DNA from: a virus
IMG/VR virus record: IMGVR_UViG_3300007609_000008
Coordinates: 61,422 to 125,421 of that record
Reading direction: 5' to 3' (one strand)
Length of the DNA stretch: 64,000 nt
A program made the position numbers and the translations under genes. A model generated the notes under the pieces. That model saw nothing but the letters and a program-made list of their open reading frames with translations. It was not told the origin of the DNA and did not search any database. Within the stretch, counting starts at the first letter, position 1, and every line of letters begins with the position of its first letter. Positions 1-7,026 of this stretch are shown piece by piece.

Positions 1-9
1 GAATTTTCT

Positions 10-759
10 ATGCCAAAGAAGAATCTTCAGTTAGTACAAAACGAAAAAAATGAAAGACGCCCCTCAAACAGTCTCAAGATTACTCTTGACGACATGATTA
101 CGATTTCAGCAAAGACCGAAAATCAAGGCCAGTTTATGTCCCAATACAGACATAACCCGGCCTTTTTATTGCATGGCTGTGCTGGAACGGGAAAAACTTT
201 CATTGCCTTATATCGTGCGTTAGAAGAAGTGTTAGATAAACAAAACGGTTATGGTAAAGTAGTTGTTGTGCGATCCGCAGTACCTAGCAGAGACATTGGT
301 CACTTACCTGGAAGCGAGGAGGAGAAAACAGAAGTTTACAGTGCGCCTTATCAATCTATGTGTCAGGAATTTTTTCCCACAAAAGATAAGCCGTATCAAC
401 GATTAGTGGAGCAGAAACATTTAGAGTTTATGTGTACATCTTATGTAAGAGGCATTACATTAGACCACGCAATCGTTATTGTTGATGAGTGTCAGAACTT
501 GAATGACATGGAACTTAATAGTATAATGACACGAGTAGGCGTTAATACAAAGATTATTTTTTGCGGAGACTTCCGACAAACAGATTTGTCTAAACGCTAC
601 GATATGTCAGGCATGCGTCAGTTTATGATTACAACCGAAGCTATGCCGTCATTCTGCTCAGTTGAGTTTGGCCCGGAAGATATTGTCAGATCCGAGCTAG
701 TCAAAGAGTATATCTTAGCCAGAATGCAGTATGAGGACGACTATGGCGTAAGTATCTGA
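10..759 (+). CDS. phoH: PhoH-like P-loop ATPase
   Basis: This 249-residue protein has a Walker A motif GCAGTGKT at residues 56-63 and a Walker B motif VIVDE at residues 156-160, in the spacing expected for the PhoH family of cytoplasmic ATPases. PhoH is common in marine T4-like phages and is linked to phosphate starvation or RNA metabolism, but its function is not settled. The ATG lies near the window edge, so nothing can be said about the promoter. The gene ends 21 bases before a strong terminator hairpin, so it is probably the last gene of its transcription unit. Confidence 0.9.
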   Translation: MPKKNLQLVQNEKNERRPSNSLKITLDDMITISAKTENQGQFMSQYRHNPAFLLHGCAGTGKTFIALYRALEEVLDKQNGYGKVVVVRSAVPSRDIGHLPGSEEEKTEVYSAPYQSMCQEFFPTKDKPYQRLVEQKHLEFMCTSYVRGITLDHAIVIVDECQNLNDMELNSIMTRVGVNTKIIFCGDFRQTDLSKRYDMSGMRQFMITTEAMPSFCSVEFGPEDIVRSELVKEYILARMQYEDDYGVSI

Positions 760-780
760 TTTAATTGAAGTAATTAATTT

Positions 781-820
781 AGAGTCCCTAAGGAAATCAA
801 GTACTTAGGGACTCTTTTTT
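781..820 (+). terminator. Rho-independent terminator after phoH
   Basis: An 11-bp perfect stem (AGAGTCCCTAA pairing with TTAGGGACTCT) encloses a 13-base loop and is followed by a run of T residues to position 821. It separates phoH from the promoter that drives the next gene. Confidence 0.9.
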
Positions 821-823
821 TGC

Positions 824-852
824 TTGACATTTAGGCAAACACTTGCTATAAT
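824..852 (+). promoter_or_regulatory. Consensus sigma70 promoter with extended -10
   Basis: TTGACA at 824-829 and TATAAT at 847-852 are separated by exactly 17 bases, and TGC directly precedes the -10, giving an extended -10. Every consensus base of host sigma70 is present. It lies between a terminator and a ribosome binding site, as expected for a strong early promoter read by unmodified host polymerase. Confidence 0.88.
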
Positions 853-881
853 AGCTATACAAAATGAAAAAGGAGATTGAC

Positions 882-1097
882 ATGTGGAATTTAGAAGGTA
901 TGCGAGTTACAGGCACTTACCTAGACGTAGTAGAAGTCTCTGGTAAAGTCACTCACAGCCGAGTAGCATACGGTGGTGGTGTTGAGCATCATGTTAAAAT
1001 TGATGAGGGATTCACCGCAGTAAATGGTCGCTTGACACGACCCGCAGGTGATGTTATAATTATTCATCACAAACACATTACGGGAGTGCGTGACTAA
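882..1097 (+). CDS. Small early protein, unknown function
   Basis: This 71-residue ORF begins MWNLEGMRV. I chose the ATG at 882 over an in-frame ATG at 864 because AAGGAG at 870-875 sits six bases upstream of 882 and overlaps the other candidate. It follows a perfect consensus promoter, so it is probably made early and in quantity. The sequence is rich in beta-branched residues and His, with no membrane segment or recognised motif. Its stop codon overlaps the start of the next ORF (TAATG). The function is unknown. Confidence 0.75.
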   Translation: MWNLEGMRVTGTYLDVVEVSGKVTHSRVAYGGGVEHHVKIDEGFTAVNGRLTRPAGDVIIIHHKHITGVRD

Positions 1098-1240
1098 TGA
1101 TTATTTTAAGCAATGGCCAGTCACAACAATTCTTTTCTTGTTATGCAGAAATTATAGATTTCATTGGCAACAGTGAGTTCAATTCAGTGATGAGTGGTGA
1201 TCATCCACAGTACACATTGTCGTATGTGTCAATAACTTAA
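1097..1240 (+). CDS. 47-aa ORF, coupled at both ends
   Basis: An ATG at 1097 overlaps the preceding stop (TAATG) and opens a 47-residue frame beginning MIILSNGQSQQFF. The stop at 1238-1240 in turn overlaps the ATG of the glycosyltransferase gene. Overlaps on both sides suggest translational coupling in one operon. There is no recognisable motif and no Shine-Dalgarno sequence of its own. It may be a real small protein or only a coupling leader for the downstream gene. Confidence 0.5.
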   Translation: MIILSNGQSQQFFSCYAEIIDFIGNSEFNSVMSGDHPQYTLSYVSIT

Positions 1241-2088
1241 TGAAAATATTCATTCCAACAGTAAATAGACCTGACAACCAGATTACTTACAATAATCTTC
1301 CAGATTCTTTGAAGAAAAATGTAACCATGGTTGTTCAAGCATGGGAAAGAGATAAGTATAATTACGATTGTGATTATCTTGTTCTTCCAGACACTGAAGA
1401 ATTTCATTTCAGTCACTACTACTGTATATCAAAAACTCGCAAATTTATTTACGAAGCGGGTAAAGATATAAAGTATGCTGTATTAGACGATGACTTGTTG
1501 TTTGGCAGAAGAAATGCAAAATACTGGACAGGCATTTCTAATATGGAAATGTCAAAAAGAAAGTCTACCGAGCAAGATGTTTTAGACATGTTTGCGATGT
1601 ATGAAAAATGGTTAGATGAAGAAGAAGTCACTGTTTGTGGTTGTTCACATTCAGAAAATCCTCCTGGCAACAAAGCGTTTACTCGTAACAGTTCTTTAGG
1701 CAGTGCATTGTGGATCAATGGTAAAGACTTCAAAGATGAGTTGCCAGAACTTGATCTTACTTCTGTTAAAGTTATGGAAGATACCTACTTTTTACTTCAG
1801 TTATTGAGTAGAGGTTATGGAAATAAAGTCAGCCAAGAATTTGTATTCTTTAATCAAAGTGTGCATAAGAAGAGTATGCAGTCTACTATATGGGACGAGC
1901 AGACGTTTCAGAATACACTGAAAGATCATAAAATAGTAGAAGCAGCCTTTCCTGGCATATTTACTATATTATACGATGAAAATGGTGAAAGAGTTAAAGG
2001 CGGCTTCAGAGATTTTGGTAAAGTTCGTGTACAGTGGAGTAAGGCATACAATAAAAAGTATGATTCATTGGACCACTTGTTTGATTAA
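1240..2088 (+). CDS. Glycosyltransferase-like protein (GT-A type)
   Basis: The 282-residue product begins MKIFIPTVNRP, a first beta strand typical of phage GT-A glycosyltransferases that modify DNA bases or virion proteins. It carries a DDD metal/nucleotide-binding motif in YAVLDDDLLFGRR near residue 85. The fold assignment rests on these features only, and donor and acceptor are unknown. It is coupled to the 47-aa ORF upstream, and its stop lies two bases before a tRNA gene, so the tRNA is probably processed from the same transcript. A sugar-nucleotide epimerase lies 2 kb downstream. Confidence 0.65.
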   Translation: MKIFIPTVNRPDNQITYNNLPDSLKKNVTMVVQAWERDKYNYDCDYLVLPDTEEFHFSHYYCISKTRKFIYEAGKDIKYAVLDDDLLFGRRNAKYWTGISNMEMSKRKSTEQDVLDMFAMYEKWLDEEEVTVCGCSHSENPPGNKAFTRNSSLGSALWINGKDFKDELPELDLTSVKVMEDTYFLLQLLSRGYGNKVSQEFVFFNQSVHKKSMQSTIWDEQTFQNTLKDHKIVEAAFPGIFTILYDENGERVKGGFRDFGKVRVQWSKAYNKKYDSLDHLFD

Positions 2089-2089
2089 T

Positions 2090-2164
2090 GCGCTTGTGGT
2101 GAAAGGGATATCACAGGAGCCTTCTAAGCTCTTATTCCAGGTTCGAATCCTGGCAGGCGTACCA
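2090..2164 (+). tRNA. tRNA-Arg (UCU)
   Basis: The cloverleaf is complete: acceptor GCGCTTG pairs with CAGGCGT, the D stem GTGA pairs with TCAC, the anticodon stem GGAGC pairs with GCTCT around loop CTTCTAA (anticodon TCT at 2123-2125), and the T arm is CCAGG-TTCGAAT-CCTGG. Discriminator A is followed by an encoded CCA. It reads AGA, which is visibly the dominant arginine codon in the structural genes of this window, so it probably supplements the host pool. Confidence 0.95.
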
Positions 2165-2178
2165 AATTTAGGAATATT

Positions 2179-2841
2179 ATGAAAAATTTTATACACATTG
2201 AAGCTCCAACATTACCATCTCTGTCTCGTAAAAACATAGACGGCAAGAGAGTATATGTAAATGGAGATGGAGATAAATATCCATCTGTCACTTCAGTTCT
2301 TTCTGTTCGTGGTAAGAAAGGTATATTTGAGTGGCGCCAACGAGTTGGTGCAGAAGAAGCAGATAGAGTTTCACGTAAAGCCTCTACTCGAGGCACAAGA
2401 ATACATAAATTGTGTGAAACATACTTGCTTAACGAAGAACTACCTGAATTGTTGCCACTAGACTTAGATACTTGGAAAAAATTTCGACCTATTGTTGAGC
2501 GCATAGATAATATTCATTACGTTGAACCATTTCTGTATAGTAATCATTTAGGAATGGCAGGTCAGTGTGACTGTATTGCAGAGTTTGATGGTAAGTTGTC
2601 GGTCATTGACTTTAAGACTTCACGCCGTCTCAAAAAGCATGAAGGCATTTCAGGTTACTTTGCTCAATGTGCTGCATATGCTGTTATGTATGAGGAACTA
2701 ACTGGAATCGCTATAAATAGAACAGTTGTCCTTATTGCAGTAGATGGTGAAGAGCCACAAATCTTTATAGAGAAGCGTGACAATTACACTGACTATCTTT
2801 TAGAGTCAAAAAGAATGTTTGAAAATGGCGAATACGACTAG
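2179..2841 (+). CDS. PD-(D/E)XK exonuclease (RecB/Cas4-like)
   Basis: This 220-residue protein contains the ordered motifs of the RecB-like nuclease fold: RGTRIH with His76, GMAGQCD with Asp131, IDFKTS with Asp144 and Lys146, and Gln163 in the following helix. Such phage nucleases act on DNA ends in recombination or host DNA breakdown. It lies between tRNA-Arg and an exported glycine-zipper protein, with nine bases to the next gene. The exact substrate polarity cannot be read from sequence. Confidence 0.8.
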   Translation: MKNFIHIEAPTLPSLSRKNIDGKRVYVNGDGDKYPSVTSVLSVRGKKGIFEWRQRVGAEEADRVSRKASTRGTRIHKLCETYLLNEELPELLPLDLDTWKKFRPIVERIDNIHYVEPFLYSNHLGMAGQCDCIAEFDGKLSVIDFKTSRRLKKHEGISGYFAQCAAYAVMYEELTGIAINRTVVLIAVDGEEPQIFIEKRDNYTDYLLESKRMFENGEYD

Positions 2842-2850
2842 GAGAAACAT

Positions 2851-3240
2851 ATGAGAGCATTACTTTTTATAGCAGCACTAGTACCATCAATCGCATTTGC
2901 TCAGATTGAGATAGTTTCAAAGCGACCTTACTATGTTATGGTTACTCAGCAAGAATGTGAGATACGAGAAGTCTATGTTGAGAATACTACAGGCGCATCA
3001 ATCGTAGGTGGTGTCATCGGAGCAGCTATCGGCAATGAGATTGGCGGCGGTTCGGGTAGAAAGATTGCTACTGTAGTCGGTGCAATTACTGGCGCTAATG
3101 TTGGACGCACTCGTGCCCAGAACAATGGCAGAATAGAACAACGACAGATTTGCCGTGATGTGCAAGTGCAAGAGCAGCGTGGTGAATATGTCACAATGCG
3201 ATACAACGGCAAGTTGTTTACACAATTATTTAATTTTTAG
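2851..3240 (+). CDS. Exported glycine-zipper protein
   Basis: The 129-residue product begins with a likely signal peptide (MRALLFIAALVPSIAFA, cleavage before QIE) and has a glycine-zipper segment at about residues 50-85 with repeated GxxxG spacing (VGGVIGAAIGNEIGGGSG). Such proteins insert in or associate with the envelope in Gram-negative bacteria. AGGAGAAACAT precedes the ATG. It sits directly before the tmRNA gene and a cell wall hydrolase, so a role in lysis or superinfection exclusion is possible, but this is inference. Confidence 0.7.
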   Translation: MRALLFIAALVPSIAFAQIEIVSKRPYYVMVTQQECEIREVYVENTTGASIVGGVIGAAIGNEIGGGSGRKIATVVGAITGANVGRTRAQNNGRIEQRQICRDVQVQEQRGEYVTMRYNGKLFTQLFNF

Positions 3241-3244
3241 AATT

Positions 3245-3530
3245 CGTTGAAGCATGTAATAGGAAGTTTGGACAGGGGTGCAACTCCCCTCGCCTCCACC
3301 ATAAGCACATTGGCTTATGTTCGTATCAAGACCGTAAGTGGAACAATACGATCCCAGTGTGTTTATGATGGGGGCGATTTAGATTCGACAGACAACTGAA
3401 AGCATGTGGAGAATAGGTGCGGGAGCTACCTTAAATGCAACAAACTTAATAAATGCCAACGATGAAGCATTTTCTCTAGCCGCTTAGGTTAGATGAGGTA
3501 TGGGTACCGCCTTATAACCAAATGGGCCCA
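3245..3530 (+). ncRNA. ssrA: Circularly permuted (two-piece) tmRNA
   Basis: The acceptor piece comes first: GGACAGGGGTGCAACTCCCC forms the T arm and CGCCTCC-A-CCA ends at 3301. The coding piece starts at 3370 with GGGGGCG, which pairs over seven positions with CGCCTCC, followed by the tmRNA D-loop signature GATTTAGATTCGAC. P2 pairings between the pieces are visible (CAACT with AGTTTG, GCATGT with GCATGT). The tag frame ends GCC GCT TAG and encodes ANDEAFSLAA, or ATNLINANDEAFSLAA if resumption is at the earlier GCA. The stop lies in a CTAGCC/GGTTAG hairpin like P5. Such RNA rescues stalled ribosomes. The outer limits are approximate. Confidence 0.9.
3302..3369 (+). other. Structured intervening segment of the permuted tmRNA
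   Basis: The spacer between the acceptor CCA and the coding-piece 5' end folds on itself. Thirteen pairs join ATAAGCACATTGG (starting within CCA at 3301) to CCCAGTGTGTTTAT (ending at 3368), with an inner six-pair stem TCGTAT/ATACGA. Permuted tmRNA precursors are trimmed here so that the mature RNA is two molecules. The hairpin brings the two processing sites together. Confidence 0.75.
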
Positions 3531-3548
3531 CAACTAAGGAAGACAATC

Positions 3549-4145
3549 ATGAATCTAGTAAGAGAAACACTTCCTATGATTGCAGCAGTAGTAGTGCTCG
3601 TCATAGTAAGTAAGTTAGCTTATAATGAAAATGATGTTCAAGCGGCACCTGTAGCTAAAGACACTACAAGTGTAGCTAGACCTAATTCGTTCTATCAAGT
3701 AGCACAAAAAGAGACTCACTGTCTTGCTACTAATATGTATTTTGAAGCACGAGGTGAATCATTTGAAGGCAAGAAAGCAGTCGCCTTCGTGACTCTCAAT
3801 CGTGTAGACAGCGATAAATTCCCAAACAACATTTGTGATGTAGTGTATCAAGCACAACACTCTTATTGGTGGAAGACCCAGAGAGATCGTCTTGTGCCGA
3901 TTCGTCACAAGTGTCAGTTCAGTTGGTATTGTGATGGCAAATCAGATACTATCAGAAACACGCATGAATATGAATCACTATATAGATTAGCAAGTGAAAT
4001 TATTGTTGGCAAACACCAAGACAACACAGGCGGTGCTGATTACTATCATGCAACACATGTAAAGCCTAAGTGGCGCACAGCTTTTAATCAGACTACACAA
4101 ATAGATGAGCACATATTCTATTCCTCGCTTGACAAGAAAATCTAA
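3549..4145 (+). CDS. SleB-like cell wall hydrolase with N-terminal anchor
   Basis: The 198-residue protein has a hydrophobic segment at residues 9-22, suggesting a signal anchor, followed by a Hydrolase_2/SleB-type domain. NMYFEARGE holds the likely catalytic Glu66, and LNRVDSDKFPN and CQFSWYCDG are typical family motifs. It probably cleaves peptidoglycan and acts as an export-competent endolysin. The ATG at 3549 is preceded by AAGGAAG. An upstream ATG at 3522 falls inside the tmRNA and was rejected. No holin is recognised nearby unless the glycine-zipper protein has that role. Confidence 0.8.
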   Translation: MNLVRETLPMIAAVVVLVIVSKLAYNENDVQAAPVAKDTTSVARPNSFYQVAQKETHCLATNMYFEARGESFEGKKAVAFVTLNRVDSDKFPNNICDVVYQAQHSYWWKTQRDRLVPIRHKCQFSWYCDGKSDTIRNTHEYESLYRLASEIIVGKHQDNTGGADYYHATHVKPKWRTAFNQTTQIDEHIFYSSLDKKI

Positions 4146-4156
4146 TAGTGTATAAT
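4129..4156 (+). promoter_or_regulatory. sigma70-like promoter for the epimerase operon
   Basis: TTGACA at 4129-4134 and TATAAT at 4151-4156 are separated by 16 bases. It lies in the last codons of the hydrolase gene, directly upstream of the epimerase ATG at 4164. The transcript start would fall at or very near that ATG. Confidence 0.6.
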
Positions 4157-4163
4157 AAAATAT

Positions 4164-5018
4164 ATGAGTGAAAAAGCAAGAATTGTTGTTACAGGTGGAT
4201 GTGGATTTATTGGTTCACATTTAGTGCAAAGATTAGCCGAAATTGGTTTCTATGTTTATGTAGTAGACGACATGAGGCAAGGAGATTATGTGTTTGATCT
4301 TCCTAATGTCGAGTATTTTTTTGAAGATGTTGCTACGTGTCAACTAACAGAAAAAATAAAACGTCCACTTGGAATTATTCACCTAGCAAATAGTCCTCGT
4401 GTTCGGCGTTCTTTTGAAGAGCCTAGAGACACTATAAATAATAATATAACTACAACGACTGCTGTTTGTGATTGGGCAAGATACTGGCAAACTTTTCTGT
4501 TCTTCGCCACATCTTCAAGCACACAGTATAAAGATTCGGTCAATCCTTATACTTGGAGCAAAGCAGCGTGTGAAGGAATATTGGACTTGTACAAAGAACT
4601 TTATGATTTAAAATTCATGAAAATGTTCTTCTACAATGTTTACGGACCTGGTGAAGCAGATTATGGTCCATACAGTACAGTAATAAGAAAGTTTAAGAAA
4701 GATTATTTGAAAGGTAATTCTCTTACTATTTTTGGAAACGGAAGCAAAGAAAGAGACTTTACTCATGTTGATGATGTTGTACAAGGCATATTGCAATTAT
4801 TAGTAGATCCTAGGCACTTAGAAGAAGTACACTTCGGTAAAGGTGATCCTAAGACTATACTATCAATTGCTCAAGCATTTAATACCTCAATCGTTCACAG
4901 TTTTGATAAACCAGGAGAAGCGCAGACAACACTCTGTACAAATCCTTATATAGAATGTCCTAATGATGTATTCAGTTACATAGATAACTGGATTAAGGAG
5001 AACAAGATTGACAATTAG
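4164..5018 (+). CDS. NAD-dependent sugar epimerase/dehydratase
   Basis: The 284-residue protein is an extended short-chain dehydrogenase. The nucleotide-binding motif GGCGFIGS is at residues 11-18, and the catalytic YTWSK (Tyr129, Lys133) follows a Ser/Thr-rich stretch. The family includes UDP-glucose 4-epimerase and dTDP-glucose 4,6-dehydratase, and the substrate here is not determinable. It would supply nucleotide sugars to the many glycosyltransferases in the window. There is no clear Shine-Dalgarno sequence. Its end overlaps the gp33 start by 11 bases. Confidence 0.85.
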   Translation: MSEKARIVVTGGCGFIGSHLVQRLAEIGFYVYVVDDMRQGDYVFDLPNVEYFFEDVATCQLTEKIKRPLGIIHLANSPRVRRSFEEPRDTINNNITTTTAVCDWARYWQTFLFFATSSSTQYKDSVNPYTWSKAACEGILDLYKELYDLKFMKMFFYNVYGPGEADYGPYSTVIRKFKKDYLKGNSLTIFGNGSKERDFTHVDDVVQGILQLLVDPRHLEEVHFGKGDPKTILSIAQAFNTSIVHSFDKPGEAQTTLCTNPYIECPNDVFSYIDNWIKENKIDN

Positions 5019-5298
5019 AGTAGTAAACGAATTTATGGCGAACTTAGATAAACTTACCGACGTTTTTATCATAACAAAAAAGTTTAATACGCCCGCAGAA
5101 TTTTCTCAGCATATAGAAAGACGAGCTGTTCATACAAAATCAAGTTGCATGGATATTTTAATAGAATATTGTATGAGTAATGATATTGAAATTGAAAGTG
5201 TCAATAAACTGCTGAGTTCTAGTCTCAAAGAAAAACTTGAGGCAGAGGCGCAAGAATTAAATCTTCTTAAGGTGAAATCAAATAAACTACCTTTTTAA
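5008..5298 (+). CDS. 33: Late promoter transcription coactivator gp33
   Basis: This 96-residue protein matches the gp33 family, whose C-terminal part resembles EAEAQELNLL followed by a short tail ending KLPF. In T4, gp33 bridges RNA polymerase beta-flap and the sliding clamp to activate late promoters. I chose the TTG at 5008 because AAGGAG at 4995-5000 lies seven bases upstream, and the first ATG (5035) has no ribosome binding site. Its presence fits the TATAAATA late promoters throughout the window. The partner gp55 is not in this window. Confidence 0.8.
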   Translation: MTIRVVNEFMANLDKLTDVFIITKKFNTPAEFSQHIERRAVHTKSSCMDILIEYCMSNDIEIESVNKLLSSSLKEKLEAEAQELNLLKVKSNKLPF

Positions 5299-5299
5299 T

Positions 5300-5896
5300 A
5301 TGGAACCATTTGAAGTATATAGATTATACTTAGCTCTAAAGTTGCACTTCACTACAAAGGGCTACGATATAACCAAAACTCTTGGTGCTGTTACTGGTAA
5401 AAAAGAAACTTTTCTAAAACGTAAAGACTTAACATCGATACGTAAGTTAGCACGGGATCATAAAAGATCTGAAATTATTGATATTCTAGTAGCAAACTTT
5501 GCAAGTGGAGACAAATGGGGCGGAGTATTCGACTCAGAATGTGTAGAAACTTACAAAAAATGGTTGACAACCAAGCAAAGAATGTTATATAATTTTAGTA
5601 CAGACTTAGATAATATTCTGTTTCGAATGGAAAAAGATGAAGTCAAGTCTGCTATACAAGAAGGCGCACATCCTCTGATATTTAGAATGTACATGGGTCG
5701 TGATATTAATCTAGAAACATTAGTAATGCTAGAAAAAATAAGACCCTTTGTTGACAAGTATAGTGGTGATTTTGTACTTGAGGATATATGTCTTCTTATA
5801 ACGAAGTATAAGCCCTTTGTCAGATTTGACAAAGAGAAAGTTAATTTACAACACATGGAGAAATTGATTTCAATTTACGGTCATGAGCAAATCTAA
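5300..5896 (+). CDS. 59: DNA helicase loader gp59
   Basis: The 198-residue product matches the gp59 helicase assembly factor family (T4 protein 217 aa). It begins MEPFEVYRLYLALKLHF and has the helical two-domain character of gp59 with many Lys/Arg residues. In T4 it loads gp41 helicase on gp32-coated DNA at forks. The gene lies one base after gp33 and is followed by gp32, as in T4-like replication clusters. There is no strong Shine-Dalgarno sequence, so translation is probably coupled to gp33. Confidence 0.85.
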   Translation: MEPFEVYRLYLALKLHFTTKGYDITKTLGAVTGKKETFLKRKDLTSIRKLARDHKRSEIIDILVANFASGDKWGGVFDSECVETYKKWLTTKQRMLYNFSTDLDNILFRMEKDEVKSAIQEGAHPLIFRMYMGRDINLETLVMLEKIRPFVDKYSGDFVLEDICLLITKYKPFVRFDKEKVNLQHMEKLISIYGHEQI

Positions 5897-6035
5897 CAAA
5901 TATAAGCCACAAGAAAAGCGCATCAAGCGTGTGGAGAAGAAGCCTGGCAAGAACATTGACAGGGAATTAAAGCGTATAAATAAGATGGATACATCAAAGC
6001 TAGACGATGTATTTGAAGACCTTTATACAAAGTAA
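5883..6035 (+). CDS. Small basic protein between gp59 and gp32
   Basis: A 50-residue frame starts at ATG 5883, overlapping the end of gp59 by 14 bases, and begins MSKSNKYKPQEKR. It is about a third Lys plus Arg, with an acidic C-terminal patch (DDVFEDLYTK). No motif is recognised. Its position between two ssDNA-handling proteins suggests a nucleic-acid-binding accessory, which is inference. A late promoter octamer lies inside it at 5975. Confidence 0.6.
   Translation: MSKSNKYKPQEKRIKRVEKKPGKNIDRELKRINKMDTSKLDDVFEDLYTK
5975..5982 (+). promoter_or_regulatory. T4-type late promoter octamer upstream of gp32
   Basis: TATAAATA occurs 110 bases before the gp32 ATG. It lies within the small basic-protein gene, so chance occurrence through codon content is possible. 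In T4, gene 32 has late as well as earlier promoters. Confidence 0.4.
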
Positions 6036-6085
6036 TATAACGCAATATAACGCAATACAAACTATACAACGCATACACAGGAGAT
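6034..6085 (+). promoter_or_regulatory. A/T-rich repeat leader of gp32, possible autoregulatory operator
   Basis: The unit AATATAACGC is repeated exactly at 6034-6043 and 6044-6053, followed by related AATACAAAC and CAACGC elements and the ribosome binding site AGGAGA. The stretch has almost no self-complementarity. T4 gp32 represses its own mRNA by cooperative binding to an unstructured A/U-rich leader, so this may be the counterpart. Confidence 0.4.
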
Positions 6086-6091
6086 ATCTAT

Positions 6092-7012
6092 ATGTCGTTT
6101 AACTCACTATCCGAGCTACGTAATGCACGTGGCAACTTTGACTCTCTAATGAAAGAAGTAGAGAAACTTGATTCACCACAGCAAGGCAACAAAGGTGATG
6201 ACAGAGAATGGAAGCCTACAGTAGACCAAGCAGGTAATGGTTATGCTGTCATTCGCTTCTTGCCAGCACCTCAAGGTGAAGACATGCCTTGGGCTCAACT
6301 TTGGAATCATGGCTTCCAAGGTCCAACAGGTAAGTGGTACATTGAAAACTCACTTACAACTCTCAAGCAAACTGACCCTGTATCAGAACTCAACTCCGAG
6401 CTTTGGAATAGCGGCGTAGAAGCTAACAAAGAAATCGCTCGTAAGCAAAAGCGCCGTCTCTCTTATTACGCTAACATTCTAGTCGTAGAAGATTCGGGCA
6501 ATCCTGCTAACAATGGCAAAGTCTTTCTTTACAAGTTCGGTAAGAAAATCTTCGACAAGATCAAGGACGCTATGCAGCCTGAGTTCCAAGATGAAGCTCC
6601 AATGAATCCATTCGACTTCTGGGACGGTGCTAACTTCAAGCTGAAGATTCGTCAAGTAGAAGGCTATCGTAACTACGACAAGTCAGAGTTTGCAGCTCCT
6701 AGTGCTGTAGCTGAATCAGACGAAGCTATCGAGGCTATCTGGAAGCAGCAACACTCACTTGCTGAAATCATTGCTCCTTCTAACTTCAAGTCATACGATG
6801 AACTCAAGAAGAAGCTAGACTTTGTACTTGGTTCAGGTGCTAAAGTAGGTACAGCAGAGAGCATCTCAGCTACTACTGGTGATTCATCTGATGATGACTT
6901 TCTAAAAGATGTCACAGCAGCAGTTGAGAGTCGGCAAGACACTTCTACCGCTGTTGCTGACGATGAAGATGATACAATGTCATACTTCGCTAAACTAGCT
7001 CAAGATGACTAG
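6092..7012 (+). CDS. 32: Single-stranded DNA-binding protein gp32
   Basis: The 306-residue product is close to the T4 length (301 aa) and matches the gp32 family. It has a basic N-terminal LAST-type segment, an OB-fold core with the conserved SYYANILVVEDSGNP region, and an acidic C-terminal tail (DDDF, DDEDDTMSYF). It coats ssDNA and organises replication and recombination. AGGAGA precedes the ATG. The gene ends at a bidirectional terminator that also serves the convergent operon on the other strand. Confidence 0.95.
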   Translation: MSFNSLSELRNARGNFDSLMKEVEKLDSPQQGNKGDDREWKPTVDQAGNGYAVIRFLPAPQGEDMPWAQLWNHGFQGPTGKWYIENSLTTLKQTDPVSELNSELWNSGVEANKEIARKQKRRLSYYANILVVEDSGNPANNGKVFLYKFGKKIFDKIKDAMQPEFQDEAPMNPFDFWDGANFKLKIRQVEGYRNYDKSEFAAPSAVAESDEAIEAIWKQQHSLAEIIAPSNFKSYDELKKKLDFVLGSGAKVGTAESISATTGDSSDDDFLKDVTAAVESRQDTSTAVADDEDDTMSYFAKLAQDD

Positions 7013-7026
7013 TAATTTTATTTAAG

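Noticed and set aside
2124-2504. Minus-strand ORF over the tRNA and nuclease start
   Set aside because: It runs antisense through tRNA-Arg and conserved nuclease sequence and is a shadow.
2712-2719. TATAAATA inside the PD-(D/E)XK nuclease gene
   Set aside because: It lies in codons for Ile-Asn and is 132 bases from the next start; a promoter is possible but not supported.
3522-3548. Longer N-terminus for the cell wall hydrolase from ATG 3522
   Set aside because: The extension lies within the tmRNA coding piece and has no ribosome site, while ATG 3549 has AAGGAAG.
4433-4440. TATAAATA inside the epimerase gene
   Set aside because: There is no downstream gene within 500 bases in a suitable place, so it is probably chance in AT-rich coding DNA.
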